From Methylovirgula sp. (GTDB lineage Bacteria > Pseudomonadota > Alphaproteobacteria > Rhizobiales > Beijerinckiaceae), in NCBI GenBank assembly GCA_030040215.1, contig JASHUD010000172.1:1-14108 (forward strand): a stretch of 14,108 nt of DNA. Direction: 5' to 3'. The translations under genes and the position numbers were made by a program. Under the pieces are notes generated by a model. That model ran no database searches and was not told the origin of the DNA. It worked only from the letters and a program-made list of their open reading frames with translations. Below, piece by piece: positions 1 through 7,234 of the stretch (within the stretch, counting starts at the first letter, position 1; every line of letters starts with the position of its first letter).

Positions 1-170
1 AAGGTTTTTGCCGGCCGATTTGCGAATTTCATTCGGGTTGGCTCCATACTGCGCCATCCGCGGGCGCTTGATTGATCGATGAATGGCACCGACATAGCAG
101 TCTCGAAAGCGCCGATCCAGTTTTAACCTTGAAATTGGGAAGCAAAACTTCGTCATTGCGAACTTAGAAC

Positions 171-179
171 TGATATAAA
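171..179 (+). promoter_or_regulatory. Possible extended -10 promoter for the helicase gene
   Basis: The string TGATATAAA fits an extended -10 element (TG, one base, then TATAAA, one mismatch to TATAAT). It lies in the most AT-rich part of the leader, about 53 bases before the helicase start codon. No good -35 hexamer is present at 16-18 bases upstream, which is tolerated by extended -10 promoters but weakens the call. It was found by eye only. Confidence 0.3.
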
Positions 180-232
180 TCCAAACTAGATTCGTCGGGC
201 TGGCGCGAAATCTTTGGGGAGCCGAATATAGA

Positions 233-1321
233 ATGGCGTGGTCACCGCAACAGGATGCGGCGCTGAAGGCCGTCGGCGCGTGGTTGAGACGCGGCGAGCC
301 GCAAGTCTTCCGCCTCTTCGGCTATGCCGGCAGCGGCAAGACGACGCTCGCCCGCGGCATCGCCGAGGGATCGGACGGCGGGGTTCTGTTCGCCGCTTTC
401 ACGGGCAAGGCGGCGTTGGTGATGCGCTCCAAAGGCTGCAAAGACGCCCGCACCATCCATAGCCTGATCTATCGCGCCCGCGAGATCGACGACGAAGAGC
501 CGATCTTCGAACTCAACGAAGACAGCCCCGTCGCCAAAGCGCGGCTCGTCATCATCGACGAATGTTCGATGGTCGATCCCGAGCTCGGCCGCGATCTTCT
601 CTCGTTCGGGACGCCGGTATTGGTGCTCGGCGATCCCGCCCAGCTTCCGCCGATCAAGGGCGGCGGCTATTTCACCGACGGCGTACCGGACGCCATGTTG
701 ACCGAGGTACACCGGCAGGCGGCGGATAACCCGATCATTCGGCTTTCGATGCTGGTTCGCCAAGGCGGCCGGCTCAGCGCCGGCACGTTCGGCGAGAGCC
801 GCGTCGTGGAGCGTGACGAGATCGATGCCGAAGAAGTCACCGAGGCCGACCAGATCCTGGTCGGGCTGAACCGCACGCGGCGCGCCTACAACAAGAGAAT
901 GCGCGAACTGCTCGGCCGCAACCAGCCGCTGCCCGAACCAGCCGACAAGCTCGTCTGCCTGAAGAACGACCGCAAAAAGGGCCTCCTCAACGGTTCGCTG
1001 TGGATGGTGCTGACCGCGAGCGGCGTACGCCGCAAGAAACTGCGGTTCACCGTTGTGCCCGAGGAGGAAGCCGGCCGCAAGCCGTTGCGGATCGGCGTGC
1101 TGCCCGAATTCTTTCTCGGGGTGGAAGAAATTCCCTATGCGCTGCGCCGCGATTCGGACGAGTTCGACTACGGCTACGCGCTGACCGTGCATAAGGCGCA
1201 AGGTTCGCAATGGGGCAACGTCATGCTGTTCGACGAGAGCGGTGCGTTTCGCGAACATCGCGACCGCTGGCTTTATACCGGCATCACGCGCGCGGCCGAG
1301 CGGCTGACGATCGTGTTATAA
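233..1321 (+). CDS. Stand-alone ATP-dependent RecD/Dda-like DNA helicase (AAA family)
   Basis: Superfamily 1 helicase of 362 residues, expected to unwind DNA 5'-3' using ATP in the cytoplasm. Walker A is GYAGSGKTT (residues 30-38); FTGKAALVM (56-64) fits helicase motif Ia; Walker B is VIIDE (106-110); GDPAQLPP (133-140) is motif III. The C-terminal UvrD-like part has YALTVHKAQGSQ (315-326, motif V) and LYTGITRA (347-354, motif VI). The protein has only this core, resembling phage T4 Dda and the short RecD-like helicases of Rhizobiales, and lacks the N-terminal extension of RecD or RecD2. The ATG is preceded by GGGGAG, 11 bases away. The gene stands alone: recB and recC are absent, and the next gene is an unrelated stress protein 126 bases on. 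The helicase assignment is secure; the cellular role (repair, fork or conjugation-related) is unknown. Confidence 0.88.
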   Translation: MAWSPQQDAALKAVGAWLRRGEPQVFRLFGYAGSGKTTLARGIAEGSDGGVLFAAFTGKAALVMRSKGCKDARTIHSLIYRAREIDDEEPIFELNEDSPVAKARLVIIDECSMVDPELGRDLLSFGTPVLVLGDPAQLPPIKGGGYFTDGVPDAMLTEVHRQAADNPIIRLSMLVRQGGRLSAGTFGESRVVERDEIDAEEVTEADQILVGLNRTRRAYNKRMRELLGRNQPLPEPADKLVCLKNDRKKGLLNGSLWMVLTASGVRRKKLRFTVVPEEEAGRKPLRIGVLPEFFLGVEEIPYALRRDSDEFDYGYALTVHKAQGSQWGNVMLFDESGAFREHRDRWLYTGITRAAERLTIVL

Positions 1322-1365
1322 CGAGATAGGCTCGGAAGGCGCATGGTTGCGGTGACGCGGGTTCC

Positions 1366-1389
1366 TTCTCCCATGAGCGGGAGGGAGAA
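1366..1389 (+). repeat. Degenerate intergenic palindrome (CTCCC/GGGAG type)
   Basis: TTCTCCC and GGGAGAA form a perfect 7-bp inverted repeat around a 10-base loop; a shifted pairing CTCCC/GGGAG gives a 5-bp stem with a 6-base loop. It lies between the helicase stop and the UspA start. It looks like a decayed member of the short CTCCC...GGGAG palindromes common between genes in many Rhizobiales genomes (family recalled from general knowledge, not searched). It could also act as a weak transcription terminator for the helicase gene, but no T-run follows. Confidence 0.4.
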
Positions 1390-1447
1390 TCGTAGGCGGT
1401 GTACCTCGCCCAGAATTCGTGCATCATAGGCCGCTGGGAAGCCGCCG

Positions 1448-2281
1448 ATGAAGTCGATCCTCATCCCCGTCGAATCTCATGCCGCGATCTCGGCGGTGCT
1501 CGAGACGGCGCGGCTGCTCGCGCTGCGGTTCGGCAGCTACATGGAGGGCGTCGCGCTCGGCCCGGATCTCACCCAAATCGTCGCCGCCGATTTTTCGCTC
1601 GACGGGGTGATGTTCGACGACAACGTGCGCCACGACCTGCTTGAGGACGCGCGCAGCACGTTCGAGACCTTTATGCGCGATAACGCCATCGCGCCGCACG
1701 CCGGCGATTGGCAGAAGCCCTCGTATGGCTGGAGAAAGGACGTTCTGGTCTCCGACAACGGGGTCGGCGAATATGGTCGCGTCTTCGACATCATCGCAGT
1801 GGGCCGGCCCGGCGCGGGGCCGCAGCAGCCGCGCAAATCGACGCTCGAATCGGCGCTGATCGAAAGCGGCCGGCCGCTGTTGATCGCGCCGCCGCGCGCG
1901 CCGGCGCAACTCGGCGAATGTATTGCCATCGCCTGGAACGGCAGTTCCGAAACGGCGCGCAGCGTCGCGCTCGCCATGCCGCTGCTGCTTCTTGCCAAGG
2001 ACGTACCGGTCTTTTCCATCCCCGGCTCGAGTCTGCCCGGCCCGAACGAAGAGCAATTGGTGGAGAACCTCCAACGCCACGGCGTGGCGGCGCGCGCCAT
2101 CGCCGCGCACGCCACTGCGAAGACGCCCGGTCTTGCGGTGCTGGTCACGGCGCGATCGGTCGGCGCCGACCTGCTCATCAAGGGAGGTTACACGCAAAGC
2201 CGCTTGCGGCAGATGATCTTCGGCGGCGCGACGAGCCAAATCCTCGCCGAAGCCAATCTGCCGGTGTTCATGGCGCATTAG
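1448..2281 (+). CDS. Universal stress protein with two tandem UspA domains
   Basis: Cytoplasmic stress protein of 277 residues. Domain 1 (about 1-140) opens with the typical beta strand KSILIPVES and ends with FDIIAVGRP; domain 2 (about 150-277) begins ECIAIAWNGSSE and ends NLPVFMAH. The length is usual for tandem UspA proteins. In domain 2 the nucleotide-binding loop is GGYTQSRLRQMIFGGAT (246-262), close to the G-x2-G-x9-G-(S/T) pattern of ATP-binding Usps, but with Thr249 at the second Gly and Gly260 at the Ser/Thr position. ATP binding is therefore likely but not certain. The ATG follows GGGAAG by 6 bases. Members of this family usually respond to starvation, oxidative or membrane stress; the partner or target here is unknown. 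The efflux operon begins 143 bases downstream on the same strand, probably as a separate unit. Confidence 0.9.
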   Translation: MKSILIPVESHAAISAVLETARLLALRFGSYMEGVALGPDLTQIVAADFSLDGVMFDDNVRHDLLEDARSTFETFMRDNAIAPHAGDWQKPSYGWRKDVLVSDNGVGEYGRVFDIIAVGRPGAGPQQPRKSTLESALIESGRPLLIAPPRAPAQLGECIAIAWNGSSETARSVALAMPLLLLAKDVPVFSIPGSSLPGPNEEQLVENLQRHGVAARAIAAHATAKTPGLAVLVTARSVGADLLIKGGYTQSRLRQMIFGGATSQILAEANLPVFMAH

Positions 2282-2380
2282 CGCCGCGATGCGAACGGTA
2301 TCGTGCGGCTGGTGCGGGCCATGGGAAGCGGAATTGCTTCGCGTTGCGTTTGAGGGACGAGATTATCGTATTTTGAACGG

Positions 2381-2408
2381 TCGGACATGATCCTTGCGGA
2401 GCGTCCGA
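2381..2408. promoter_or_regulatory. Inverted repeat upstream of the efflux operon (possible operator)
   Basis: TCGGAC (2381-2386) and GTCCGA (2403-2408) are perfect 6-bp inverted half-sites, 22 bases apart centre to centre (about two helical turns), ending 16 bases before the adaptor start codon. That geometry would suit a dimeric TetR- or MarR-type repressor. However, no regulator gene lies next to the operon, and a 6-bp repeat can arise by chance in GC-rich DNA. I saw no convincing -35/-10 pair in 2282-2424. Confidence 0.2.
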
Positions 2409-2424
2409 ATCGTCGGGGGAATGG

Positions 2425-3573
2425 ATGCCGGCAATCTTGAAACGCGCCGCGGCGGTCTTTGCCTGCTGCCTGCCGCTCTTGGCCTGCGGGCGGCAAAATA
2501 CGTTCGTTCCGCCGCCGCCGCCGAAGGTCGGCGTCGCGCATCCGTTGCGGCAAAAGGTGACGCCCTATCTCGAAGCCACCGGCAATACGGCCGCCGTCAA
2601 CAGCGTAAAGCTGGTCGCCCGCGTGCAGGGCTTCGTGCAAAGCATCGATTATCAGGACGGCGCGGCGGTCAAAAAGGGCACAACGCTGTTCGTCATCGAG
2701 CCGGAGCCCTACAAGCTGAAGGTCGACGAGGCGAAGGCGGCCCTCGACGGAGCGAAAGCGCAGTCCGTGCAATCCGAAGCCGAGTTTGAGCGCCAATCGG
2801 CCTTGCAACAGCGCCAGGTCTCGACCCAAGCCAATCTCGATAAGGCACGCGCGCAGCGCGACCTCGACCAGGCCACGGTCGCACAGGACGAAGCCAATCT
2901 CGAACAGGCGCAGATCAATTACGGCTACACGCGGGTGATGGCGCCTTTCGACGGCACGGTTACCCAAAGGCTCGTTTCGATCGGCGAGCTGGTCGGCACC
3001 AACTCCGCGACCGAGCTCGCAAGCATCATCCAGCTCCAGCCGATCTGGGTGAACTTCACGATCAGCGAACGCGATGTCCAGACGATCCGCGCCAGCATGG
3101 CCGAGCATGGCATTACGACCAAGGATATCGTCAACAAAGTGCCGGTCGAAGTCGCATTGCAAACCGATCGAGGTTTTCCCTACAAAGGGGTGATCGACTA
3201 CATCGCTCCCGACGTCGATCCTTCGACCGGCACGCTGGCGCTGCGCGGCGTACTGGCGAACGAAGATTTTCGCCTGCTGCCCGGCTATTACGTGCGCGTA
3301 CACGTGCCGCTTCGGCCGATCGACGCGCTGCTCGTGCCCGAAGTCGCGATCGGCAGCAGCCAGAGCGGCCGCTACGTGCTGACCGTCGACGCCGACGGAG
3401 TCGTCGAACAGCGCAGCGTGACGCTCGGCGAATCGTTCGGCGCGCTGCGCGTCGTCGAGACCGGGCTCAATCCGCAAGACTTGGTCGTCGTCGACGGGTT
3501 GTTGCAGGCGACGCCCGGCCAAAAGGTTCAGCCGGAGATGCAAGCGATCGCGCCCGACGCGGGCGCAAAATAA
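2425..3573 (+). CDS. RND efflux periplasmic adaptor subunit (membrane fusion lipoprotein)
   Basis: AcrA/MexA/MexE-type adaptor of 382 residues that links an inner-membrane RND pump to an outer-membrane channel. The N-terminus is a lipoprotein signal with lipobox LLAC (residues 18-21), predicting lipidation at Cys21, followed by a Pro-rich linker. The barrel-sandwich first half is at about 66-92 (VQSIDYQDGAAVKKG), an Ala/Gln/Glu-rich coiled-coil hairpin spans about 92-168, and the second half-motif APFDGTV starts at 173. The beta-barrel (about 205-295) contains PIWVNFTISERDV, and a membrane-proximal domain follows to the end. The chosen ATG (2425) has GGGGGA 4 bases upstream, rather tight; a nearby ATG at 2421 is in another frame. 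The pump gene starts 10 bases after this stop, so the two form an operon. The family is secure; the exported substrate cannot be read from the sequence. Confidence 0.93.
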   Translation: MPAILKRAAAVFACCLPLLACGRQNTFVPPPPPKVGVAHPLRQKVTPYLEATGNTAAVNSVKLVARVQGFVQSIDYQDGAAVKKGTTLFVIEPEPYKLKVDEAKAALDGAKAQSVQSEAEFERQSALQQRQVSTQANLDKARAQRDLDQATVAQDEANLEQAQINYGYTRVMAPFDGTVTQRLVSIGELVGTNSATELASIIQLQPIWVNFTISERDVQTIRASMAEHGITTKDIVNKVPVEVALQTDRGFPYKGVIDYIAPDVDPSTGTLALRGVLANEDFRLLPGYYVRVHVPLRPIDALLVPEVAIGSSQSGRYVLTVDADGVVEQRSVTLGESFGALRVVETGLNPQDLVVVDGLLQATPGQKVQPEMQAIAPDAGAK

Positions 3574-3583
3574 AGGCGCGCCG

Positions 3584-6500
3584 ATGATTTCGAAATTTTT
3601 CATCGAGCGGCCGGTTCTCGCCAATGTGCTGGCGATCCTGATCGTGGTGATCGGCGCGGTCGCGCTCTTCAACCTGCCGGTGGCGCAATATCCCGATGTC
3701 GTGCCGCCGACCATTCAGGTGACGACGAGCTATCCGGGCGCGAGCGCGCGCACGCTCGCCGAGACCGTGGCGCTGCCGATCGAGCAACAGGTGAACGGCG
3801 TCGAAGGCATGCTCTACATGCAATCGACCAGCGCCTCGGACGGCACCTATACGCTGACTGTCACCTTCAAGATCGGCACCGACATCAACTTCGCGCAGAT
3901 CCTCGTCCAGAATCGCGTGGCGAGCGCCCTCGCCTCGCTGCCCGTGGCCGTACAGGCGCAGGGCGTGACGGTGCAGAAGAAATCGACCGCGGTGCTGCTC
4001 TTCGTGACGCTGTCTTCGCCGGATGGGCGCTACGATTCCCTTTATCTCGCCAATTACGCGACGATTCATCTGAAGGACGAACTCTCCCGACTGCCCGGCG
4101 TCGGCAACGTCAACATTTTCGGCGCCGGCCAATATGCGATGCGGATCTGGCTCGATCCAAACAAGCTGAAAGCGCGATCGTTGACGACGCAGGACGTCAT
4201 CAACGCCTTGCAACACCAGAACGAGCAGGTGACCGCCGGCCAGCTCGGCATGCCGCCCGGCAACGCGGGGCAAGCCTTCCAACTGACGCTCAACGTCGCC
4301 GGCCGGCTCGACCAGGTCGGGCAGTTCGAGAACATCATCTTGAAGACCGGCAACGGCGGCGCCGTCACGCGGGTGCGCGACATTGGGCGCGTCGAACTCG
4401 GCGCGCAGACGTATAGCCAGGCGTTCACCCTCGACCAAAAGCCGGCGGCGGGCATCGCCGTCTATCAATTGCCGCAAGCCAACGCGCTCGACGTGGAAAA
4501 GCGGATCGGCGCCAAGATGGCGGAGCTCGCCCGGGCTTTTCCGCCCGGCCTCGTCTACGGCGTGCCTTTCGACACGACTACCTTCGTCAAAGCCTCGGTC
4601 GACGAAGTCTACAAGACGCTCTTCGAGGCGGCGATCCTGGTCCTCATCGTCATCCTCGTCTTCCTGCAGGATTGGCGCGCGATGCTGGTGCCGGCGACGA
4701 CCGTACCGGTCACGATCATCGGCGCCTTCGCCGCCATGGCCGCGCTCGGCTTCAGCATCAATCTCTCGACGCTGTTTGCGATCATCCTGGCGATCGGCAT
4801 CGTGGTCGACGATGCGATCATCGTGGTCGAAGGCGCGGCGCACAACATCGAGCAGGGGATGAGCGGCCACGACGCGGCGATTCGCGCCATGGACATACTT
4901 CTGGGGCCGATCATCGGCATCACGCTGGTCCTGATGTCGGTGTTCCTGCCGGCCGCTTTCTTGCCCGGCCTCACCGGACGCATGTACGCGCAATTCGCGC
5001 TGGTCATCGCCGCGACGGCGCTGATCAGCGCAATCAACGCGGTTACGTTGAAGCCCACCCAAGCAGCATTATGGCTGCGACCGACGGTACCGCCGGAACA
5101 GCGCAATTTCTTCTATCGCGGCTTCAACGCCGCCTACGCGCGCGCCGAACGGGGCTACACGAATTTCGTCGCCGCCCTGGCGCGGCACGCCGGCGCTACC
5201 GTGGTCATCGGGCTGTTGATCATCGCCGCGGCGGGATATGGCATCGCGCGCATCCCGACCGGGTTCCTGCCGATCGAAGACCAGGGTTATTTGATCGCCG
5301 CCGTGCAATTGCCCGACGGCGCTTCGTTACAGCGCACCCAGGCGGCGCTCGCCAAAGTGAGCGAAATCGCCGGCAAGGTGGACGGCGTCCAACATGTCGT
5401 CGCGATCTCCGGCGTCTCGGTGCTCGACAACAACGCCAGTTCGGCAAATGCCGGCGTTGCCTACATCGTCTTGAAAGATTGGGAAACGCGCGGCAGCAAG
5501 GAGAGTCTGCTGCCGATGTTCACGAAACTGAGCAGCGCGCTGGCGGGCGTTGAGGAAGCGCGGATCACGGTCTTGCCGCCGCCGCCGATCCAGGGAATCG
5601 GCAACGCCGCCGGCTTCGCCATGCAGATCGAGCTGAAGGACGGCAGTTTCGATCTCGTCAAACTGCAGGCCCTCGCCAACGCGGTGGTCGCCGACGCGCG
5701 CACGCAAAGCGGCCTGCAGCGCGTTTCGACGTCGTTCCGCTCGACCGTGCCGCAGCTTTCCGTCGAGGTCGATCGCATCAAGGCGGAGAGCCTTCACGTC
5801 AGCGTCGATCAGGTCTTCGCGACGCTCGCCTCCTATCTCGGCTCGACCTACGTCGATCAGTTCAACAAGTTCGGCCGAACGTTCCAAGTCTATATTCAGG
5901 CGGATTCGCAATTCCGTCTGCGCCCGCGCGACGTCGAAAATCTGCCGGTGCGCACGCAGAACGGCGACATGATCCCGCTCGGCACCATCGCGCATCTCGT
6001 TCCCGATGTCGGCCCGTCGCTGGTCAGCCTCTATAATCTTTATCCTACGGCGGCGGTCGTCGGACTGCCGGCGGCGGGATTCAGCTCCGGACAAGCGATG
6101 CAGTTGATGGAGGAGATCGCCAGCAAGGTCTTGCCGCCCGGCACCGGTTACGAATGGACCGCGATGTCCTACCAGGAGAAGATCGTCGGCAGCCAAGTTT
6201 ACCTCGTCTTCGGTCTCGCGCTTCTCCTCGTCTACCTGGTGCTCGCCGCCCAATACGAGAGCTGGATTGCGCCGATCTCCGTGATCCTCGCCGTTCCGCT
6301 GTCGCTCGTCGGCCCGGTGCTGACGTTCAGCGCGCTGGGGGTCGACAACAATCTTTATGTGCAGATCGGCCTCATTCTCTTGATCGCGCTTTCCGCCAAG
6401 AATGCGATTCTGATCGTCGAATTCGCCCGCGATCTGCGCTCCCAAGGCCAAAACCTCGTCGAAGCGGCGCGCGGCGCCGCGCAAGCTCGTTTCCGGCCGA

Positions 6501-6730
6501 TTCTCATGACCTCCTTCGCTTTCGTCCTGGGGGTGGCGCCACTAGTCGTCGCACAAGGGGCCGGCGCCAATGCCCGCAAATCGATCGGCATTACCGCGTT
6601 CACCGGGATGATCGCCTCGACTTGTCTCGCGGTGGTTTTCGTCCCCTCCTTCTTTGTCGTCGCGCAGCGTTTCGAGGAATGGCGAAAGGCGCGCAAACAA
6701 ACGGCCCCGCGACCGGCTCCAGCCGAATGA
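3584..6730 (+). CDS. RND multidrug efflux pump, inner-membrane permease (HAE1/AcrB-type)
   Basis: Proton-driven exporter of 1048 residues, full length for the hydrophobe/amphiphile efflux (HAE1) family, working as a trimer in the inner membrane. It starts MISKFFIERPVLA, the standard cytoplasmic N-terminus with TM1 following. Porter signatures include SYPGASA, NGVEGMLYM and QNRVASALASLP. The proton-relay residues are present: Asp409-Asp410 in GIVVDDAIIVVEG (TM4) and Lys939 in ALSAKNAILIVEFA (TM10), matching AcrB D407/D408/K940. Large periplasmic loops lie between TM1-TM2 and TM7-TM8, and the tail is basic and Pro-rich. AAAGG, overlapping the adaptor stop codon, lies 7 bases before the ATG, indicating coupled translation. 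No tolC/oprM-like gene follows, so the outer-membrane channel must be encoded elsewhere. Substrates are unknown; drugs, dyes, solvents or host phenolics are typical of the family. Confidence 0.96.
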   Translation: MISKFFIERPVLANVLAILIVVIGAVALFNLPVAQYPDVVPPTIQVTTSYPGASARTLAETVALPIEQQVNGVEGMLYMQSTSASDGTYTLTVTFKIGTDINFAQILVQNRVASALASLPVAVQAQGVTVQKKSTAVLLFVTLSSPDGRYDSLYLANYATIHLKDELSRLPGVGNVNIFGAGQYAMRIWLDPNKLKARSLTTQDVINALQHQNEQVTAGQLGMPPGNAGQAFQLTLNVAGRLDQVGQFENIILKTGNGGAVTRVRDIGRVELGAQTYSQAFTLDQKPAAGIAVYQLPQANALDVEKRIGAKMAELARAFPPGLVYGVPFDTTTFVKASVDEVYKTLFEAAILVLIVILVFLQDWRAMLVPATTVPVTIIGAFAAMAALGFSINLSTLFAIILAIGIVVDDAIIVVEGAAHNIEQGMSGHDAAIRAMDILLGPIIGITLVLMSVFLPAAFLPGLTGRMYAQFALVIAATALISAINAVTLKPTQAALWLRPTVPPEQRNFFYRGFNAAYARAERGYTNFVAALARHAGATVVIGLLIIAAAGYGIARIPTGFLPIEDQGYLIAAVQLPDGASLQRTQAALAKVSEIAGKVDGVQHVVAISGVSVLDNNASSANAGVAYIVLKDWETRGSKESLLPMFTKLSSALAGVEEARITVLPPPPIQGIGNAAGFAMQIELKDGSFDLVKLQALANAVVADARTQSGLQRVSTSFRSTVPQLSVEVDRIKAESLHVSVDQVFATLASYLGSTYVDQFNKFGRTFQVYIQADSQFRLRPRDVENLPVRTQNGDMIPLGTIAHLVPDVGPSLVSLYNLYPTAAVVGLPAAGFSSGQAMQLMEEIASKVLPPGTGYEWTAMSYQEKIVGSQVYLVFGLALLLVYLVLAAQYESWIAPISVILAVPLSLVGPVLTFSALGVDNNLYVQIGLILLIALSAKNAILIVEFARDLRSQGQNLVEAARGAAQARFRPILMTSFAFVLGVAPLVVAQGAGANARKSIGITAFTGMIASTCLAVVFVPSFFVVAQRFEEWRKARKQTAPRPAPAE

Positions 6731-6746
6731 TACTTTTCAGGATCCT

Positions 6747-6763
6747 TTGCTGCACGGCAGCAA
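6747..6763 (+). terminator. Hairpin just after the efflux operon (possible terminator or 3' stabiliser)
   Basis: TTGCTGC and GCAGCAA form a perfect 7-bp stem with a 3-base loop, 16 bases after the pump stop codon. The position suits the end of an operon transcript. There is no following T-run, so it is not a canonical intrinsic terminator; it may instead protect the mRNA 3' end or simply be chance. Confidence 0.35.
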
Positions 6764-6938
6764 TAGGCGCAGGCATAACCCTCGGAACCGACGACGAAAT
6801 TAAAAACCGATCTTGCCTGCGGATGTATCCCATGACCTTTTCGCAACACTGGCGACGAGTTTACCGATCATGCTTTAAATGACGTGGGAGGCGAAGCCGA
6901 GCTGTGTTAGCGTGAGCCCGCGCCGCAAACCTAAGGAA

Positions 6939-6950
6939 GGGTATCCCTTG
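6939..6950 (+). promoter_or_regulatory. Ribosome site fixing the TTG start of the GlsB-like gene
   Basis: The purine run AAGGAAGG (6933-6940) is followed by seven bases and then TTG (6948-6950). This is the strongest Shine-Dalgarno sequence in the region and decides the start against the upstream ATG at 6879. Confidence 0.7.
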
Positions 6951-7214
6951 TCCGGTGAAAGTCTCCTCGTCATTATCATCGTCGGCATTGTCGCGGGCTG
7001 GCTTGCGGGCCAGATCGTGCGCGGCACGGGCTTTGGTCTCATCGCCGATCTATGCATAGGCATTATCGGCGCTTTCATCGGCGATTGGCTGCTGCCCGAA
7101 TTGGGCATTCACCTTGGTTTTTCTCGAATCATAGACCTGATCATCTCTGCGACCATCGGCGCCGTGGTGCTGCTTTTTATCTTGGGGCTGTTTCGAAGAC
7201 GGAGTCGGTGGTGA
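6948..7214 (+). CDS. GlsB/YeaQ/YmgE-family small stress-associated membrane protein (TTG start)
   Basis: Integral membrane protein of 88 residues, usual for this transglycosylase-associated (Transgly_assoc) family. It has three hydrophobic segments (about 4-24, 29-48 and 61-82) and the family Gly pattern: GIVAGWLAGQIVRGTGFGLIADLCIGIIGAFIG in three overlapping pieces from residue 13 to 45. The C-terminus is basic (FRRRSRW). I chose the TTG at 6948 because AAGGAAGG ends 7 bases before it and the protein then begins SGESLLVIII, as homologues do. An in-frame ATG at 6879 would add 23 polar residues and has no ribosome site. Molecular function of the family is unknown; members are commonly induced by envelope or general stress. 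It is convergent with the MFS gene. The preceding 217-base gap (6731-6947) shows no convincing promoter. Confidence 0.87.
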   Translation: MSGESLLVIIIVGIVAGWLAGQIVRGTGFGLIADLCIGIIGAFIGDWLLPELGIHLGFSRIIDLIISATIGAVVLLFILGLFRRRSRW

Positions 7215-7230
7215 GGGCGCCGGCGCGCTC
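7213..7230. terminator. Possible bidirectional terminator between convergent genes
   Basis: GAG-G-GCGCCGGCGC-G-CTC is a near-perfect palindrome whose core, GCGCCGGCGC, is fully self-complementary. It sits in the 20-base gap between the GlsB-like stop and the MFS stop. On the plus strand it is followed only by TT, so termination efficiency is doubtful. The location between converging genes is the main support. Confidence 0.35.
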
Positions 7231-7234
7231 TTGC

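Noticed and set aside
51..67. GCGCC/GGCGC 5-bp hairpin near the left edge as a terminator of an upstream gene
   Set aside because: The stem is short, no T-run follows, and no upstream gene is visible in the window to terminate.
242..1258. Antisense frame of 338 codons opposite the helicase
   Set aside because: The plus-strand helicase has every SF1 motif; the antisense translation shows none and is a mirror of codon bias.
2278..3714. Long open frame (478 codons) on the minus strand opposite the adaptor
   Set aside because: Same reason: antisense to a clear adaptor gene, low-complexity composition, no ribosome site or motif.
3467..5062. Long open frame (531 codons) on the minus strand opposite the RND pump
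   Set aside because: It runs antisense to a full-length, motif-complete RND gene, and its translation is Arg/Asp/His-rich with no family resemblance. It is a GC-rich codon-bias shadow.
6784..6811. Possible EcfG general-stress promoter (GGAAC ... CGAT) before the GlsB-like gene
   Set aside because: GGAAC is present, but the -10 reads CGAT rather than CGTT and the 19-base spacer is too long; it is also about 140 bases from the start.
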